From Cryobacterium tagatosivorans (GTDB taxonomy: Bacteria; Actinomycetota; Actinomycetes; Actinomycetales; Microbacteriaceae), in NCBI RefSeq assembly GCF_004402215.1, contig NZ_SOEZ01000023.1, forward strand, positions 37,402 to 101,401: a stretch of 64,000 nucleotides of DNA. The letters run 5' to 3'. Positions within the stretch are counted from its first letter, which is position 1. Every line of letters starts with the position of its first letter. Position numbers and translations under genes: made by a program. Below, piece by piece: positions 44,721 to 53,491 of the stretch. The notes under the pieces are model-generated. The model saw only the letters and a list, made by a program, of their open reading frames with translations. It searched no databases and was not told where the DNA came from.

Positions 44721-47700
44721 TCAGCGGGGGGTGACCGTCGCCGAGCGGGCGGAGCGAGCCCCGGCGCCGGCGGAGTTCACCGCGACGACGTCGAAGCTGT
44801 ACGGGGTGCCGTTCGTGAGCCCGGTCACCACGACCGATGAGACGTTGCCGGTGACCGCCTGGGTCAGCGCCACGACCGCTCCGCCGCCGGTGAGCGCGCG
44901 CACCCTGTACCCGGTGATGACCGACCCGCCGTTGGAGGCGGGGATGGCCCAGCGAACTGTCGCCGACGTGCTGGCCGCCGTCGGCGTGCCGATGATAGGC
45001 GCTGACGGAATTGTAGCCGGAGTGACGGTGGCCGAGCGGGTGGAGCGCATTCCGACACCCATTGCGTTTACCGCTACGACATCGAAGCTATACGCCGTCC
45101 CATTCTTCAGTCCGGTCACGACGACCGATGAGACGTTGCCCGTGACCGCCTGGGTCAGTGCGACGACGGCGCCGCCGCCGGTCAGCGCCCGCACGCGGTA
45201 TCCCGTGATGGCCTTGCCGCCGTCGGAAACAGGAGCCATCCAGCGTACGGTCACCGAGGCCTTGCCGGCCGTCGGTTGACCGATTGTTGGCGCCCCCGGG
45301 GCCGTTGCGGCTGAGGGCGTCACGCTGGCGGAGCGGGCGGAGCGGGCCCCGGCGCCGCTGGAGTTCACCGCGACGACGTCGAAGCTGTACGCCGTCTCGT
45401 TGGTGAGTCCGGTGACGACGACGGATGCGACGTTGCCGGTGACCGTCTGCGTCAGCGCCACGACCGCTCCGCCGCCGGTGAGCGCGCGCACCTTGTAGCC
45501 GGTGATCGCGGGGCCGCCGTTCGGGGCCGGCGCGGTCCAGCGGACGGTTGCCGAGGCGTTGCCGCCCGTCGGCTTTCCGATGGTGGGCGCACCGGGTTTC
45601 GGAGGCAGGACGGGGGTCACACTGGCGGAGCGAGCCGAGCGCGTCCCCACGCCGACGGCGTTCACCGCGGCGACGTCGAAGCTGTACGCCGTGCCGTTGG
45701 CCAGCCCGGTGACGACAACGGATGCGACATTGCCGGTGACGGTCTGGGTCAGCGCCACGGCCGCACCGCCGCCGGTCAGCGCGCGCACCCGGTAGCCGGT
45801 GATCGCCGAGCCGCCGTTGGAGGTGGGGATGGACCAGCGGACGGTCGCCGAGGCGTTACCTGCCGTCGGCTTGCCGATGGTTGCCGCGCCGGGAGCCGTC
45901 GGGGCGACCGGGGTGACGACGGCCGAACGAGCGGAGCGCGCTCCTGTACCGATCGCGTTCACCGCGGCGACGTCGAAGCTGTAGGCCTTCCCGTTCGCGA
46001 GTCCGGTCACCACGGCGGATCCGACGGCGCCGGCCACGTCCCGCGTCAGCGCGACCACTCCGGTCGAGGTGAAGGCACGCACGCGGTATCCGGTGATGTC
46101 CGAGTTGCCGTCGAAGGCGGGGGCGGTCCAGCGAACCGTCGCCGACGCGTCTCCCGCCGTCATCTTTCCTATGCCGGGCTCTCCTGGAGGAGTGGGGGCG
46201 ACCGGGGTCACCGTGGCCGAGAGTGCCGACCCTGGCCCGGTGCCGAGCGCGTTGACTGCTGCGACATCGAAGCTGTATGCCGTTCCATTGGTGAGACCGA
46301 GCACGACCGACGTGGCGTCGCCGGCCACGTTCTGCGTCAGCGCGACCTGTCCCGGCGCGGTCAGGGCACGCACGCGGTATCCGGTGATCGCCGAACCACC
46401 GTTGGAGGCCGGAGGTGCCCAGCGAACGGTTGCAAAGGCGTCGCCGGCCGTCGCCGTGCCGATCGCGGGCGCATCCGGAACCGCGAGGGGAGTCACCGTA
46501 GCCGAGCGCTTCGAGACGGCCCCGGTGCCTATCTCGTTGACCGCGGCGACGTCGAAGCTGTACGGCGTTCCGTTGGCGAGCCCGGTGACGACCACGGTCT
46601 CGACGTTGCCGGTCACAGCCTGGGTCCGCGCCACGACAGCTCCGCCTTCGATGAGCGCCCGAACTCGGTAGCCGGTGATGGGCGCGCCGTCGGTCGCGAT
46701 GGCGGGGGCGGTCCAGGCGAGCGCCGCCGAGGCTGCTGCGGCCCCTGCCGTGCCGATCTCGGGTGCTGCCGCCACGGTCTTCGCTGAGGGAGTCACCGTT
46801 ATCGAGCGGGATGAGCGGGTCACGGTGCTTCCGGGGTCGGTCGCGGTGACCACTGCGACGTCAAAGCTGTATGGCGTTTCGTTGGTGAGCCCGGTCATGA
46901 CTGCCGACGTGACATTGCCGGCGACAGCCTGCGTGCGGGCCAGCACGGATCCGGACGAGGTCAATGCTCGCACCGTGTACCCGGTGATCGTCGAGAGCGT
47001 GGAGGCAGGAGGTGACCAGCGGACCGTCGCAGACTCATTCCCGCCGGTCGGCGTACCGATCGTGACAAGGTAGGATGCGACGGTTGCCGCCGAGGAGGAG
47101 GTCGATCCGAACCAGTCGGTGAACAGGCGCCAGAAGTTGCGGTTGCCGTAGGCAGAGCAGGAGTTGCCGGTGCCGTACATGTTCGCCAGCGCCGCGGCGT
47201 TCGGACGATACGGCGTGTAGATGTAGAGGCCGGCGGTGGCCTGGTTCTGGATGTACACCGAGGAGCTGCCGCAGGCGGAGTTCGGGTTCCAGAGGATGGT
47301 GTTGTACCGGCCGGCGACGTAGCCGCGGGACGCGGGACGGGCCTGGTACTTCTTGAACATGTAGGCCGCCTGGTACACCTGGTTGAAGAACCCGTAGTAC
47401 AACGAGTCGCAGACGGAGGTGTCGGGGCAGCCGAAGCCGGTGGCCTTGCGATAGATGCTGGCGGTCGGGTGCGTCCCGGTGACCAGGCCCTGCTCCTTCT
47501 CGAGGAGAACGAGGAGGGCCTTGGGGTTGATGCCGCAGGCCATGCCGACCTTGTAGATGATCGCGGCCGCGGTTTCGCTCGCCTGCCCGGTGTAGGCCGC
47601 GCAGCCCTCGCTCTTGGCCGACTGGCTCTTCGTGGACTCGCGGTAGCTCTTCAGGCAGGTGTAGCCGCTCCAGCAGCTGGGAACCTTCCCGTTCAGGAAG

Positions 47701-47900
47701 GTCTGCACCTGGGCCGCGGTCATGGTCCGGCCGTTGTAGAAGATCGCGTCGCTGATGATCATGCCGGGGTTGAAGTCGGCGCCGTTGGCCGCCTCGGCGG
47801 GCTGCGCGGGCGTGGCGACGAGGCCGATGGTGACCATCAGTGACACCGCGACAACGAGGCCGATCGACTTGGCCGCGACGCGTCGCAATGTGGTTCGCAT
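44721..47900 (-). CDS. Secreted protein: lysozyme-like domain plus eight FnIII modules
   Basis: A 1059-aa exported protein. The signal peptide is cleaved near AEAANGADF (about residue 35). Residues 37-270 form a Cys-rich domain seen in actinobacterial proteins labelled hemagglutinin, with ISDAIFYNGRTMTAAQVQTF, GINPKALLVLLEKEQGLVTG (a transglycosylase-like Glu) and NRNFWRLFTDWFGST. Eight fibronectin type III modules of about 96 residues follow (about 277-1058), each with ITGYxVRA and YSFDVxxVN. No sorting signal, surface-layer repeat or final transmembrane helix. Enzyme activity is inferred from the fold. Possible wall-associated hydrolase. Confidence 0.85.
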   Translation of the reverse strand: MRTTLRRVAAKSIGLVVAVSLMVTIGLVATPAQPAEAANGADFNPGMIISDAIFYNGRTMTAAQVQTFLNGKVPSCWSGYTCLKSYRESTKSQSAKSEGCAAYTGQASETAAAIIYKVGMACGINPKALLVLLEKEQGLVTGTHPTASIYRKATGFGCPDTSVCDSLYYGFFNQVYQAAYMFKKYQARPASRGYVAGRYNTILWNPNSACGSSSVYIQNQATAGLYIYTPYRPNAAALANMYGTGNSCSAYGNRNFWRLFTDWFGSTSSSAATVASYLVTIGTPTGGNESATVRWSPPASTLSTITGYTVRALTSSGSVLARTQAVAGNVTSAVMTGLTNETPYSFDVAVVTATDPGSTVTRSSRSITVTPSAKTVAAAPEIGTAGAAAASAALAWTAPAIATDGAPITGYRVRALIEGGAVVARTQAVTGNVETVVVTGLANGTPYSFDVAAVNEIGTGAVSKRSATVTPLAVPDAPAIGTATAGDAFATVRWAPPASNGGSAITGYRVRALTAPGQVALTQNVAGDATSVVLGLTNGTAYSFDVAAVNALGTGPGSALSATVTPVAPTPPGEPGIGKMTAGDASATVRWTAPAFDGNSDITGYRVRAFTSTGVVALTRDVAGAVGSAVVTGLANGKAYSFDVAAVNAIGTGARSARSAVVTPVAPTAPGAATIGKPTAGNASATVRWSIPTSNGGSAITGYRVRALTGGGAAVALTQTVTGNVASVVVTGLANGTAYSFDVAAVNAVGVGTRSARSASVTPVLPPKPGAPTIGKPTGGNASATVRWTAPAPNGGPAITGYKVRALTGGGAVVALTQTVTGNVASVVVTGLTNETAYSFDVVAVNSSGAGARSARSASVTPSAATAPGAPTIGQPTAGKASVTVRWMAPVSDGGKAITGYRVRALTGGGAVVALTQAVTGNVSSVVVTGLKNGTAYSFDVVAVNAMGVGMRSTRSATVTPATIPSAPIIGTPTAASTSATVRWAIPASNGGSVITGYRVRALTGGGAVVALTQAVTGNVSSVVVTGLTNGTPYSFDVVAVNSAGAGARSARSATVTPR
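44724..47065 (-). repeat. Eight tandem fibronectin type III coding repeats
   Basis: Period about 290 bp (96 codons). The repeats are recognisable by near-constant DNA around the codons for YSFDV and VRALTGGG. The four C-terminal modules are the most alike (VRALTGGGAxVALTQ in all four), which suggests recent duplication; the first module differs most. Confidence 0.85.
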
Positions 47901-48048
47901 GATGGTCGGTTCCCCCCGAAGGTCGATTGTCGCAGGGTTGCGCGCAATGACTGATCCTATGAAGCATCACAGAGATCGGCGGGATCGCCCCACCCGAGGG
48001 CCAAAAAGACGCGGTTAGGGTCTACCCCCAGTTCGGGGAGAACGCTGA

Positions 48049-48918
48049 TTATTCGCTGAGAGCGCCGCCGCGGGCGATGAATCTGCGGTAGGCGATGCGA
48101 CGCACCGGCTCCGGCACATAGCGGTACAGGCCTCGCACGGCGACGTTGCGCAGGTACTGGCCGCGGCTGGTGAAACGGATGCGGCGCAGCGCCTTCTGCA
48201 GCAGGAGCTCGCTGTCCCACTGGGCGCGCCCGCCGCGCCGCGCGTAGGCCCCGGCGCCGACGCGGTACATCACCAGCGGGTCGGGAATATTGTCGACCCG
48301 GGCGCCGGCGGCGATCATCCGGGCGAACAGCCAGTAGTCCTCCATCATGCCCAGCGGCCGGTAGCCGCCCGCCGCGGCGACCGCCGACCGCCGGTAGACG
48401 ACGGTCGGGTGGCTGAACGGATCGTGGAAGCGCGCGTACCGCTCGATCTCGGCCTGTCCGGTCCTCGGCACCCTCCGGCCGACGATCCGGCCGGCCTCGT
48501 CGAGGAACTCGAGCATTCCGGTGCCGACGAGGTCGAGACCCCCGTCGATGAGCGGAACCTGCGCCGCGAACCTGCCGGGCAGGGAGATGTCGTCGGCGTC
48601 CATCCGGGCGACGATGTCGTGCGCGCAGAGCGCGAGGCCCTCGGTCAGCGCCTTCGCGAGGCCAACGTTGCGCTCAAGGACGTGGTGCACGACCGGCACC
48701 GGGCTCGCGGCGACGACGCGGCCGATCTCCTCGGCCAGGGACGCGTCGATCGGGCCGTCCTGGACGATGACGACCTCGCTCGGCGGCAGCGTCTGGCCCT
48801 GGACGCTCGTGGTGAACGCCTTCGCGAAATGCGCGGCCGTGTCGCCGCGGTAGACGGGCAGCAGGAGCGAGAAGGGGATTCCGGGCGCCGGGGCGCCGGC
48901 CAGAGGGGCGTCAGTCAT
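48049..48918 (-). CDS. GT2 glycosyltransferase
   Basis: A 289-aa GT-A enzyme. Blocks are FSLLLPVYRGDTAAHFAKAF, VVIVQDGPIDASLAEEI, the DxD in DIVARMDADDISLPGRFAAQ, and DPFSHPTVVYRRSAVAAAGG with MMEDYWLFARM. This pattern is common in rhamnosyl- and other surface-glycan transferases. I chose ATG 48918, which overlaps the upstream stop by 8 nt (ATGACTGA). The neighbourhood of rmlA/rmlC suggests, but does not prove, dTDP-rhamnose as donor. Confidence 0.87.
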   Translation of the reverse strand: MTDAPLAGAPAPGIPFSLLLPVYRGDTAAHFAKAFTTSVQGQTLPPSEVVIVQDGPIDASLAEEIGRVVAASPVPVVHHVLERNVGLAKALTEGLALCAHDIVARMDADDISLPGRFAAQVPLIDGGLDLVGTGMLEFLDEAGRIVGRRVPRTGQAEIERYARFHDPFSHPTVVYRRSAVAAAGGYRPLGMMEDYWLFARMIAAGARVDNIPDPLVMYRVGAGAYARRGGRAQWDSELLLQKALRRIRFTSRGQYLRNVAVRGLYRYVPEPVRRIAYRRFIARGGALSE

Positions 48919-49867
48919 GGGGCCCCTCGACCGCGCGCACGGCATCCGTCACGACGCCCAGCCCGGCAAGGGAGACCGCGTTCGGGCGCGGCCGGGTGCG
49001 CAGGCCGTCGGCCAGTCCGCGCGCGAGCCCGTCCCTGAGCACGGCGCGGTCGGCCGAGCGGATGAAGGTGCGGAGCCATCGGCGCAGCGTCGACGCCCCG
49101 TAGACGAGCTTCTCCCCCGGGTTGAGGCTCCGCGACGCGCGCTGCATCCAGAGCTTGTTGCGCACCTCGTAGTAGAAGCGCGGGCCGGGGTCGATGTCGG
49201 TGGCGGCGAGCGCCTTGGTCTTGTGCACGACGACGCTGCCGGGCACGAAGACCCCCCGGCGCCCACGCAGCAGCCGGGTCGAGTATTCGAAGTCGTCGTT
49301 CCAGATGAAGTAGTCGGCCAGGGGCAGGCCTTCCGCGCGCACGATGTCGGCGCGCACCAGCATCGACACGAAGGAGGTGCTGCGAACGGCGAGGAGTCCC
49401 CGGTCGGCCGCGGCCCGGCGCTCCGCGCGCGAGACGAACGGTTTTTCGCGGGGCGTGTTCATCGGGTGGTCGGTGCCGTCGGTCCAGATCACGCGGGACC
49501 CGGCGACGACCGCCTCCGTGCCCGACACGGCCGCGAGCAGTTCGGTCAGCGCCGACGTGGTCGGAATCGTGTCGTCGTCCATCATCCAGACCCAGTCCGG
49601 GCTGTGGCGTTCGAGGGCGAGGGCGAGGCCCGCCGCGAACCCGCCGGCGCCGCCGGTGTTCCGATCGAGCACGACGAGGTCGACGAGGGGGCCGGCGGCC
49701 AGGGCGACGGCGGCGGAGTCATCCGTTGATGCGTTGTCGATGACGACGATCCTGGCCGGCGCCGTGTCCTGCCGGGCGAGGGCGTCCAGCACTTCGAGGA
49801 GCAGGTCGCGCCGGTTGTAGGCGACGACGACCGCGACGACGCGCGGGTGGGTGGGTGCTGGAGGCAT
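48911..49867 (-). CDS. GT2 glycosyltransferase, GlfT1-like
   Basis: A 318-aa GT2 enzyme resembling mycobacterial GlfT1, which adds the first galactofuranose residues to the rhamnose-containing linker. Blocks are RVVAVVVAYNRRDLLLEVLD, VVIDNASTDDS, the characteristic NTGGAGGFAAGLALAL, the DDD in VWMMDDDTIPTTSAL, FVSMLVRADIV, FIWNDDFEYSTRLL and a late VHKTKAL His. ATG 49867 chosen; the open frame to 50077 is shadow. Three 11-bp direct repeats lie just upstream. The combination with rml genes and glf fits a linker-galactan pathway by inference. Confidence 0.85.
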   Translation of the reverse strand: MPPAPTHPRVVAVVVAYNRRDLLLEVLDALARQDTAPARIVVIDNASTDDSAAVALAAGPLVDLVVLDRNTGGAGGFAAGLALALERHSPDWVWMMDDDTIPTTSALTELLAAVSGTEAVVAGSRVIWTDGTDHPMNTPREKPFVSRAERRAAADRGLLAVRSTSFVSMLVRADIVRAEGLPLADYFIWNDDFEYSTRLLRGRRGVFVPGSVVVHKTKALAATDIDPGPRFYYEVRNKLWMQRASRSLNPGEKLVYGASTLRRWLRTFIRSADRAVLRDGLARGLADGLRTRPRPNAVSLAGLGVVTDAVRAVEGPHD

Positions 49868-49881
49868 GTGCTCTCGGAGAG

Positions 49882-49914
49882 GAACTCGGGGTGAACTCGC
49901 GGTGAACTCGGGGC
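49882..49914. repeat. Three 11-bp direct repeats upstream of the GlfT1-like gene
   Basis: GAACTCG recurs at 49882, 49893 and 49904, exactly 11 bp apart (GAACTCGGGGT, GAACTCGCGGT, GAACTCGGGGC). They lie 15-47 nt upstream of the ATG at 49867. One-turn spacing fits a protein-binding array, but slippage is also possible. Confidence 0.45.
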
Positions 49915-49977
49915 GGGGGACCCCTCTATCTTGCCGTGCAATGCTGGGTGCCCGCTCCCGCGCCGTGGCAGGGGCCC

Positions 49978-50009
49978 GGCCTGCGGCTGCAGCCACGCAG
50001 CCCCAGGCC
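49978..50009. terminator. GC-rich hairpin downstream of rmlA
   Basis: GGCCTGCGGCTGC (49978-49990) pairs with GCAGCCCCAGGCC (49997-50009), with one mismatch and a 6-nt loop. A TTTT tract (50012-50015) follows on the plus strand, whereas rmlA (stop at 50037) is read on the minus strand, so the T-run is on the wrong side for rmlA. It may still act as a structured end point. Confidence 0.35.
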
Positions 50010-50036
50010 CGTTTTCGAGCCATCCTCTGGCGACGG

Positions 50037-50900
50037 TCAGGTGTCCAGCAGGCCGGTGAGGTACCGCCCGTAGCCACTCTTGACCAGCGGTTCGGCGAGC
50101 ATCCGTAGATGCGCGTCGTCGATCCAGCCGGCTCGCCAGGCGATCTCCTCGACGCAACCGATCTTGAAACCCTGTCGGTCTTCGATGACGCGAACGTACT
50201 CGGACGCCTGCATCATCGACTCGACGGTCCCGGTATCGAGCCACGCCGTCCCTCGGTCGAGCACCTGCACGTGCAGCTTCCCCTGCTCCAGGTAGCGCTC
50301 ATTGACCGCGGTAATCTCGAGTTCGCCGCGCGCACTCGGCGTGATCGACTTGGCGATGTCGACCACGGAGTTGTCGTAGAAGTACAGGCCGGGCACCGCG
50401 TAGTTGCTCTTCGGGTTCTCGGGCTTCTCCTCGATCGACAGGGCGGTCATGGTGTCGTCGAATTCGACGACACCATAGGCGCTGGGGTTACTGACGTGGT
50501 AGGCGAAGATCTTCGCACCAGTGAGGTTCCGGTTGCCGCTGAGCGACGAGCCCAGCCCCGCGCCGTGGAAGATGTTGTCACCCAGCACGAGGGCGACGGT
50601 CTCGCCGCCGATGAACTTCTCGCCGATGATGAACGCCTGGGCGAGCCCCTCAGGCGCGGGCTGCGCCGCGTACTCGATCCGGATGCCGAGCTGGGAGCCG
50701 CCGCCGAACAGCGCCCGGAACTGGGCTTGGTACTCCGGCGTCGTGATGATCAGGATCTCGTTGATGCCGGCCATCATCAGCGTCGACAGCGGGTAGTAGA
50801 TCATCGGCTTGTCGTAGATCGGCATCAGCTGTTTGGAAATGCCCCGGGTGATCGGCCACAGCCGCGTGCCTGAACCGCCGGCGAGAATGATGCCGCGCAT
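50037..50900 (-). CDS. rmlA: Glucose-1-phosphate thymidylyltransferase
   Basis: A 287-aa nucleotidyltransferase, first step of dTDP-L-rhamnose synthesis. Motifs are [20 protein letters not shown] (G-x-G-T-R), the metal Asp in [52 protein letters not shown] and [15 protein letters not shown] chose ATG 50900 (MRGIILAGG), 4 nt after the rmlC stop; the open frame to 51107 is shadow. rmlC-rmlA run on the minus strand and rmlB-rmlD diverge on the plus strand, completing the pathway. Confidence 0.97.
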   Translation of the reverse strand: MRGIILAGGSGTRLWPITRGISKQLMPIYDKPMIYYPLSTLMMAGINEILIITTPEYQAQFRALFGGGSQLGIRIEYAAQPAPEGLAQAFIIGEKFIGGETVALVLGDNIFHGAGLGSSLSGNRNLTGAKIFAYHVSNPSAYGVVEFDDTMTALSIEEKPENPKSNYAVPGLYFYDNSVVDIAKSITPSARGELEITAVNERYLEQGKLHVQVLDRGTAWLDTGTVESMMQASEYVRVIEDRQGFKIGCVEEIAWRAGWIDDAHLRMLAEPLVKSGYGRYLTGLLDT

Positions 50901-50904
50901 GGGG

Positions 50905-51513
50905 TTAGTTCCTCTCGGTGAGGGAGTCGTAGAGGGCACGGGAGGCTCCCCAGCCGGGCAGCAGGCCGCTCGCGGCCGCCTCGGCCAGGCTCGGCGCGGC
51001 CGTGTCCTTGGGCGAGAGCAGCGGCCGACCGGCCTCGGCCGGGAAGACGAGAGCGATCTCCGGGTCCAGCGGGTTGATGCCGTGCTCGGCGGACTGGTTG
51101 AAGACATCGCTGACGAGGTAGCTCACGGTGGCGTTGTCGGTCAGCGCCACGAAGCAGTGGCCGAGGCCCTCGGCCAGGTAGACGGCCCTGCGGTCCACGT
51201 CGTCGAGGAGAACGGAGTCCCACCGGCCGAAGGTGGGCGACCCCACGCGGATGTCGATGACGAAGTCGAGCACGGCCCCGTGCATGGCCGTCACATACTT
51301 CGCCTGCCCACGCGGGACATCCGCGAAGTGGATGCCGCGCACGACGCCCTTTTTCGAGACTGAGGTGTTGGCCTGGCGCAGGTCGAGCCGGTGTCCGATC
51401 GCCTGCTCGAGCCGGTCGAAGCGATACCACTCCAGGAATACTCCGCGGTCGTCACCGTGCTGTTTGGGCGTGATCTCGTACGAATCGGGGATCGACAGCT
51501 CTCGGACCTGCAC
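50905..51513 (-). CDS. rmlC: dTDP-4-dehydrorhamnose 3,5-epimerase
   Basis: A 202-aa cupin epimerase, third step of dTDP-L-rhamnose synthesis. Blocks are [37 protein letters not shown] with the catalytic His, [20 protein letters not shown] and the second catalytic region [20 protein letters not shown]. The C-terminal tail ([19 protein letters not shown]) is slightly longer than in the shortest homologues. GTG start at 51513, divergent from rmlB. rmlA follows after 4 nt. Confidence 0.95.
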   Translation of the reverse strand: MQVRELSIPDSYEITPKQHGDDRGVFLEWYRFDRLEQAIGHRLDLRQANTSVSKKGVVRGIHFADVPRGQAKYVTAMHGAVLDFVIDIRVGSPTFGRWDSVLLDDVDRRAVYLAEGLGHCFVALTDNATVSYLVSDVFNQSAEHGINPLDPEIALVFPAEAGRPLLSPKDTAAPSLAEAAASGLLPGWGASRALYDSLTERN

Positions 51514-51636
51514 GAGGGCAGTCTATGACTGCGGCCTCTTTGGCGGGAGTGGCCCGTTCTGGTGTCATCAGCTTGCCCCGGAACCGGCCAGCTAGAATCG
51601 GCGAAAACGTCCTCCCGAAAGAGAGCAGCCTTCCCC

Positions 51637-52623
51637 GTGAAGATTCTCGTCACCGGCGGAGCCGGGTTCATCGGCTCCAACTTCGTCCGGCGGACCCTCG
51701 AGGACGCCTACCCCGGCCTCGAGGGAGCCGATGTGGTCGTGCTCGACGCCCTGACCTACTCGGGCAACCTGGCCAACCTCGCCCCGGTCGCCGGATCTTC
51801 CCGGTATTCCTTCGTGCACGGCGACATCCGCGACGCCGCCCTGCTCGAGCGCCTCTTCCCCGGCCTCGACGCCGTCGTGCACTTCGCCGCCGAATCCCAC
51901 GTCGACCGGTCCGTGCTCGACTCCTCGATTTTCGTCGAGACCAACGTGCTCGGCACCCAGCGGCTGCTCGACACCGCCCTCCGCCATGGAGTGGGGCGGT
52001 TCGTGCACGTCTCCACCGACGAGGTCTACGGCTCGATCGCGGAGGGCTCCTGGGACGAGGAACGCGCCCTCGAGCCCAACTCCCCGTACTCCGCGTCGAA
52101 GGCCGCCAGCGACCTGCTCGCCCGCAGCTACCACCGCACCCACGGGCTGAACGTGTCGATCACCCGCTGCTCGAACAACTACGGCCCCTACCACTTCCCG
52201 GAAAAAGTCATCCCGCTCTTCGTCACCAACCTGCTCGACGACCTCCACGTTCCCCTCTACGGCGAGGGCCTCAACATCCGCGACTGGCTGCACGTCGACG
52301 ACCACACCCGCGCCATCGCACTGGTGCTCGCCGGCGGCCGCGCCGGCGAGATCTACAACATCGGCGGCGGCACCGAACTGACCAACCGCGAACTCACCCA
52401 GCTGCTGCTCGACGCCGCCGGAAAAGACTGGTCCTCCGTCGACCGGGCGCCAGACCGCAAGGGCCACGACCTGCGCTACTCCGTCGACATCAATAAGATC
52501 CAGGCCGAGCTCGGCTACCGGCCCGAGGTCCCGTTCGAGCAGGGCCTCGCGGACGTCATCGAGTGGTACCGGCAGAACCGCGCCTGGTGGGAACCGCTCA
52601 AGGCCCGCGCGGCGCTGGACTGA
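51637..52623 (+). CDS. rmlB: dTDP-glucose 4,6-dehydratase
   Basis: A 328-aa extended SDR dehydratase, second step of dTDP-L-rhamnose synthesis. Blocks are ILVTGGAGFIGSNFVRRTL, HFAAESHVDRSVLDSS, the Asp/Glu-bearing VHVSTDEVYGSI, the catalytic Tyr/Lys in NSPYSASKAASDLL, RCSNNYGPYHFPEKVIP and GEGLNIRDWLHVDDH. GTG start at 51637 puts the nucleotide motif at residue 5; the open frame to 51562 adds an unrelated stretch. A TAGAAT sequence at 51593-51598 could be its -10 element. rmlD follows after 13 nt. Confidence 0.97.
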   Translation: MKILVTGGAGFIGSNFVRRTLEDAYPGLEGADVVVLDALTYSGNLANLAPVAGSSRYSFVHGDIRDAALLERLFPGLDAVVHFAAESHVDRSVLDSSIFVETNVLGTQRLLDTALRHGVGRFVHVSTDEVYGSIAEGSWDEERALEPNSPYSASKAASDLLARSYHRTHGLNVSITRCSNNYGPYHFPEKVIPLFVTNLLDDLHVPLYGEGLNIRDWLHVDDHTRAIALVLAGGRAGEIYNIGGGTELTNRELTQLLLDAAGKDWSSVDRAPDRKGHDLRYSVDINKIQAELGYRPEVPFEQGLADVIEWYRQNRAWWEPLKARAALD

Positions 52624-52636
52624 GCGGCGCCATCAG

Positions 52637-53491
52637 ATGACTTCGTACCTCATCACCGGGGCATCCGGGATGCTCGGCCGCGACCTGCAGGCCGCCCTCG
52701 CCGGCCGCGCGGTCACCGCGCTGAATCGTGCCGACCTCGACGTCACCGACCTCGCCGCCGTCCGGGACGCCGCGGCCGGGCACGACGTGGTCATCAACGC
52801 CGCCGCCTACACGAAGGTCGACGACGCCGAGGCCCACGAAGCCGCCGCGTACGCCGTGAACGCGGTCGGCGCCAGGAACCTCGCGGCCGCGGCATCCGCC
52901 GGTTCGGCGCGGCTGGTGCAGGTGTCGACGGACTATGTCTTCAACGGCGGCGCCCGGGCGCCGTACCGGGAAGACACCCCGCTCGACCCGATCTCGGCGT
53001 ACGGACGCACGAAGGCCGCCGGCGAGCGGTTCGTGCTCGAGGAACACGCGGCGGGCAGCTTCATCGTCCGCACCGCCTGGCTCTACGGCGCGCACGGGCC
53101 GAACTTCGCCAAGACGATGCTGCGCCTGGCCGGCGCCCACGACACCGTCAGCGTCGTCGACGACCAGCGCGGCCAGCCCACCTGGACCGCCGACCTGGCC
53201 CGGCAGATCGTCGCCCTGCTCGACGCCGAGGCGCCGCCGGGCATCTACCACGGCACGAACTCGGGCGAGGCGACCTGGTACGACTTCGCCAGGGCCGTCT
53301 TCGCGGCCGCGGGCCTGGACCCGGCCCGGGCCACCCCCACCGACAGCTCACACTTCGTTCGACCGGCACCCCGGCCGTCCTACTCCGTGCTCGGACACGA
53401 CGCCTGGGCCGACGCCGGGCTCCCCCCGATGCGCGCCTGGGCCGACGCCCTCGCCGACGCGGCCCGCCAAGACACCTTTGGAGAAAAATGA
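52637..53491 (+). CDS. rmlD: dTDP-4-dehydrorhamnose reductase
   Basis: A 284-aa SDR reductase, last step of dTDP-L-rhamnose synthesis. Blocks are LITGASGMLGRDLQAAL, NAAAYTKVDDAEAHE, VQVSTDYVFNG, the catalytic Tyr/Lys in ISAYGRTKAAGERFVLE, RTAWLYGAHGPNFAKTML and the substrate loop VDDQRGQPTWTADLARQIV. It overlaps the following glycosyltransferase by ATGA, which suggests that transferase uses dTDP-rhamnose. Confidence 0.96.
   Translation: MTSYLITGASGMLGRDLQAALAGRAVTALNRADLDVTDLAAVRDAAAGHDVVINAAAYTKVDDAEAHEAAAYAVNAVGARNLAAAASAGSARLVQVSTDYVFNGGARAPYREDTPLDPISAYGRTKAAGERFVLEEHAAGSFIVRTAWLYGAHGPNFAKTMLRLAGAHDTVSVVDDQRGQPTWTADLARQIVALLDAEAPPGIYHGTNSGEATWYDFARAVFAAAGLDPARATPTDSSHFVRPAPRPSYSVLGHDAWADAGLPPMRAWADALADAARQDTFGEK

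Noticed and set aside
44724..47065. Regular repeats that might suggest a CRISPR array
   Set aside because: The period is about 290 bp, in frame and coding for FnIII modules; there are no short palindromic repeats with unique spacers.
47901..48048. Terminator-like CCCC/GGGG pairing and a TTTTT tract between the GT2 and FnIII genes
   Set aside because: The stem has only 4-5 pairs and the T-run is about 15 nt away, so it is too weak to list.
51571..51598. TTGCCC plus TAGAAT as the rmlB promoter
   Set aside because: The spacing is only about 14 bp. The TAGAAT alone is mentioned with rmlB.
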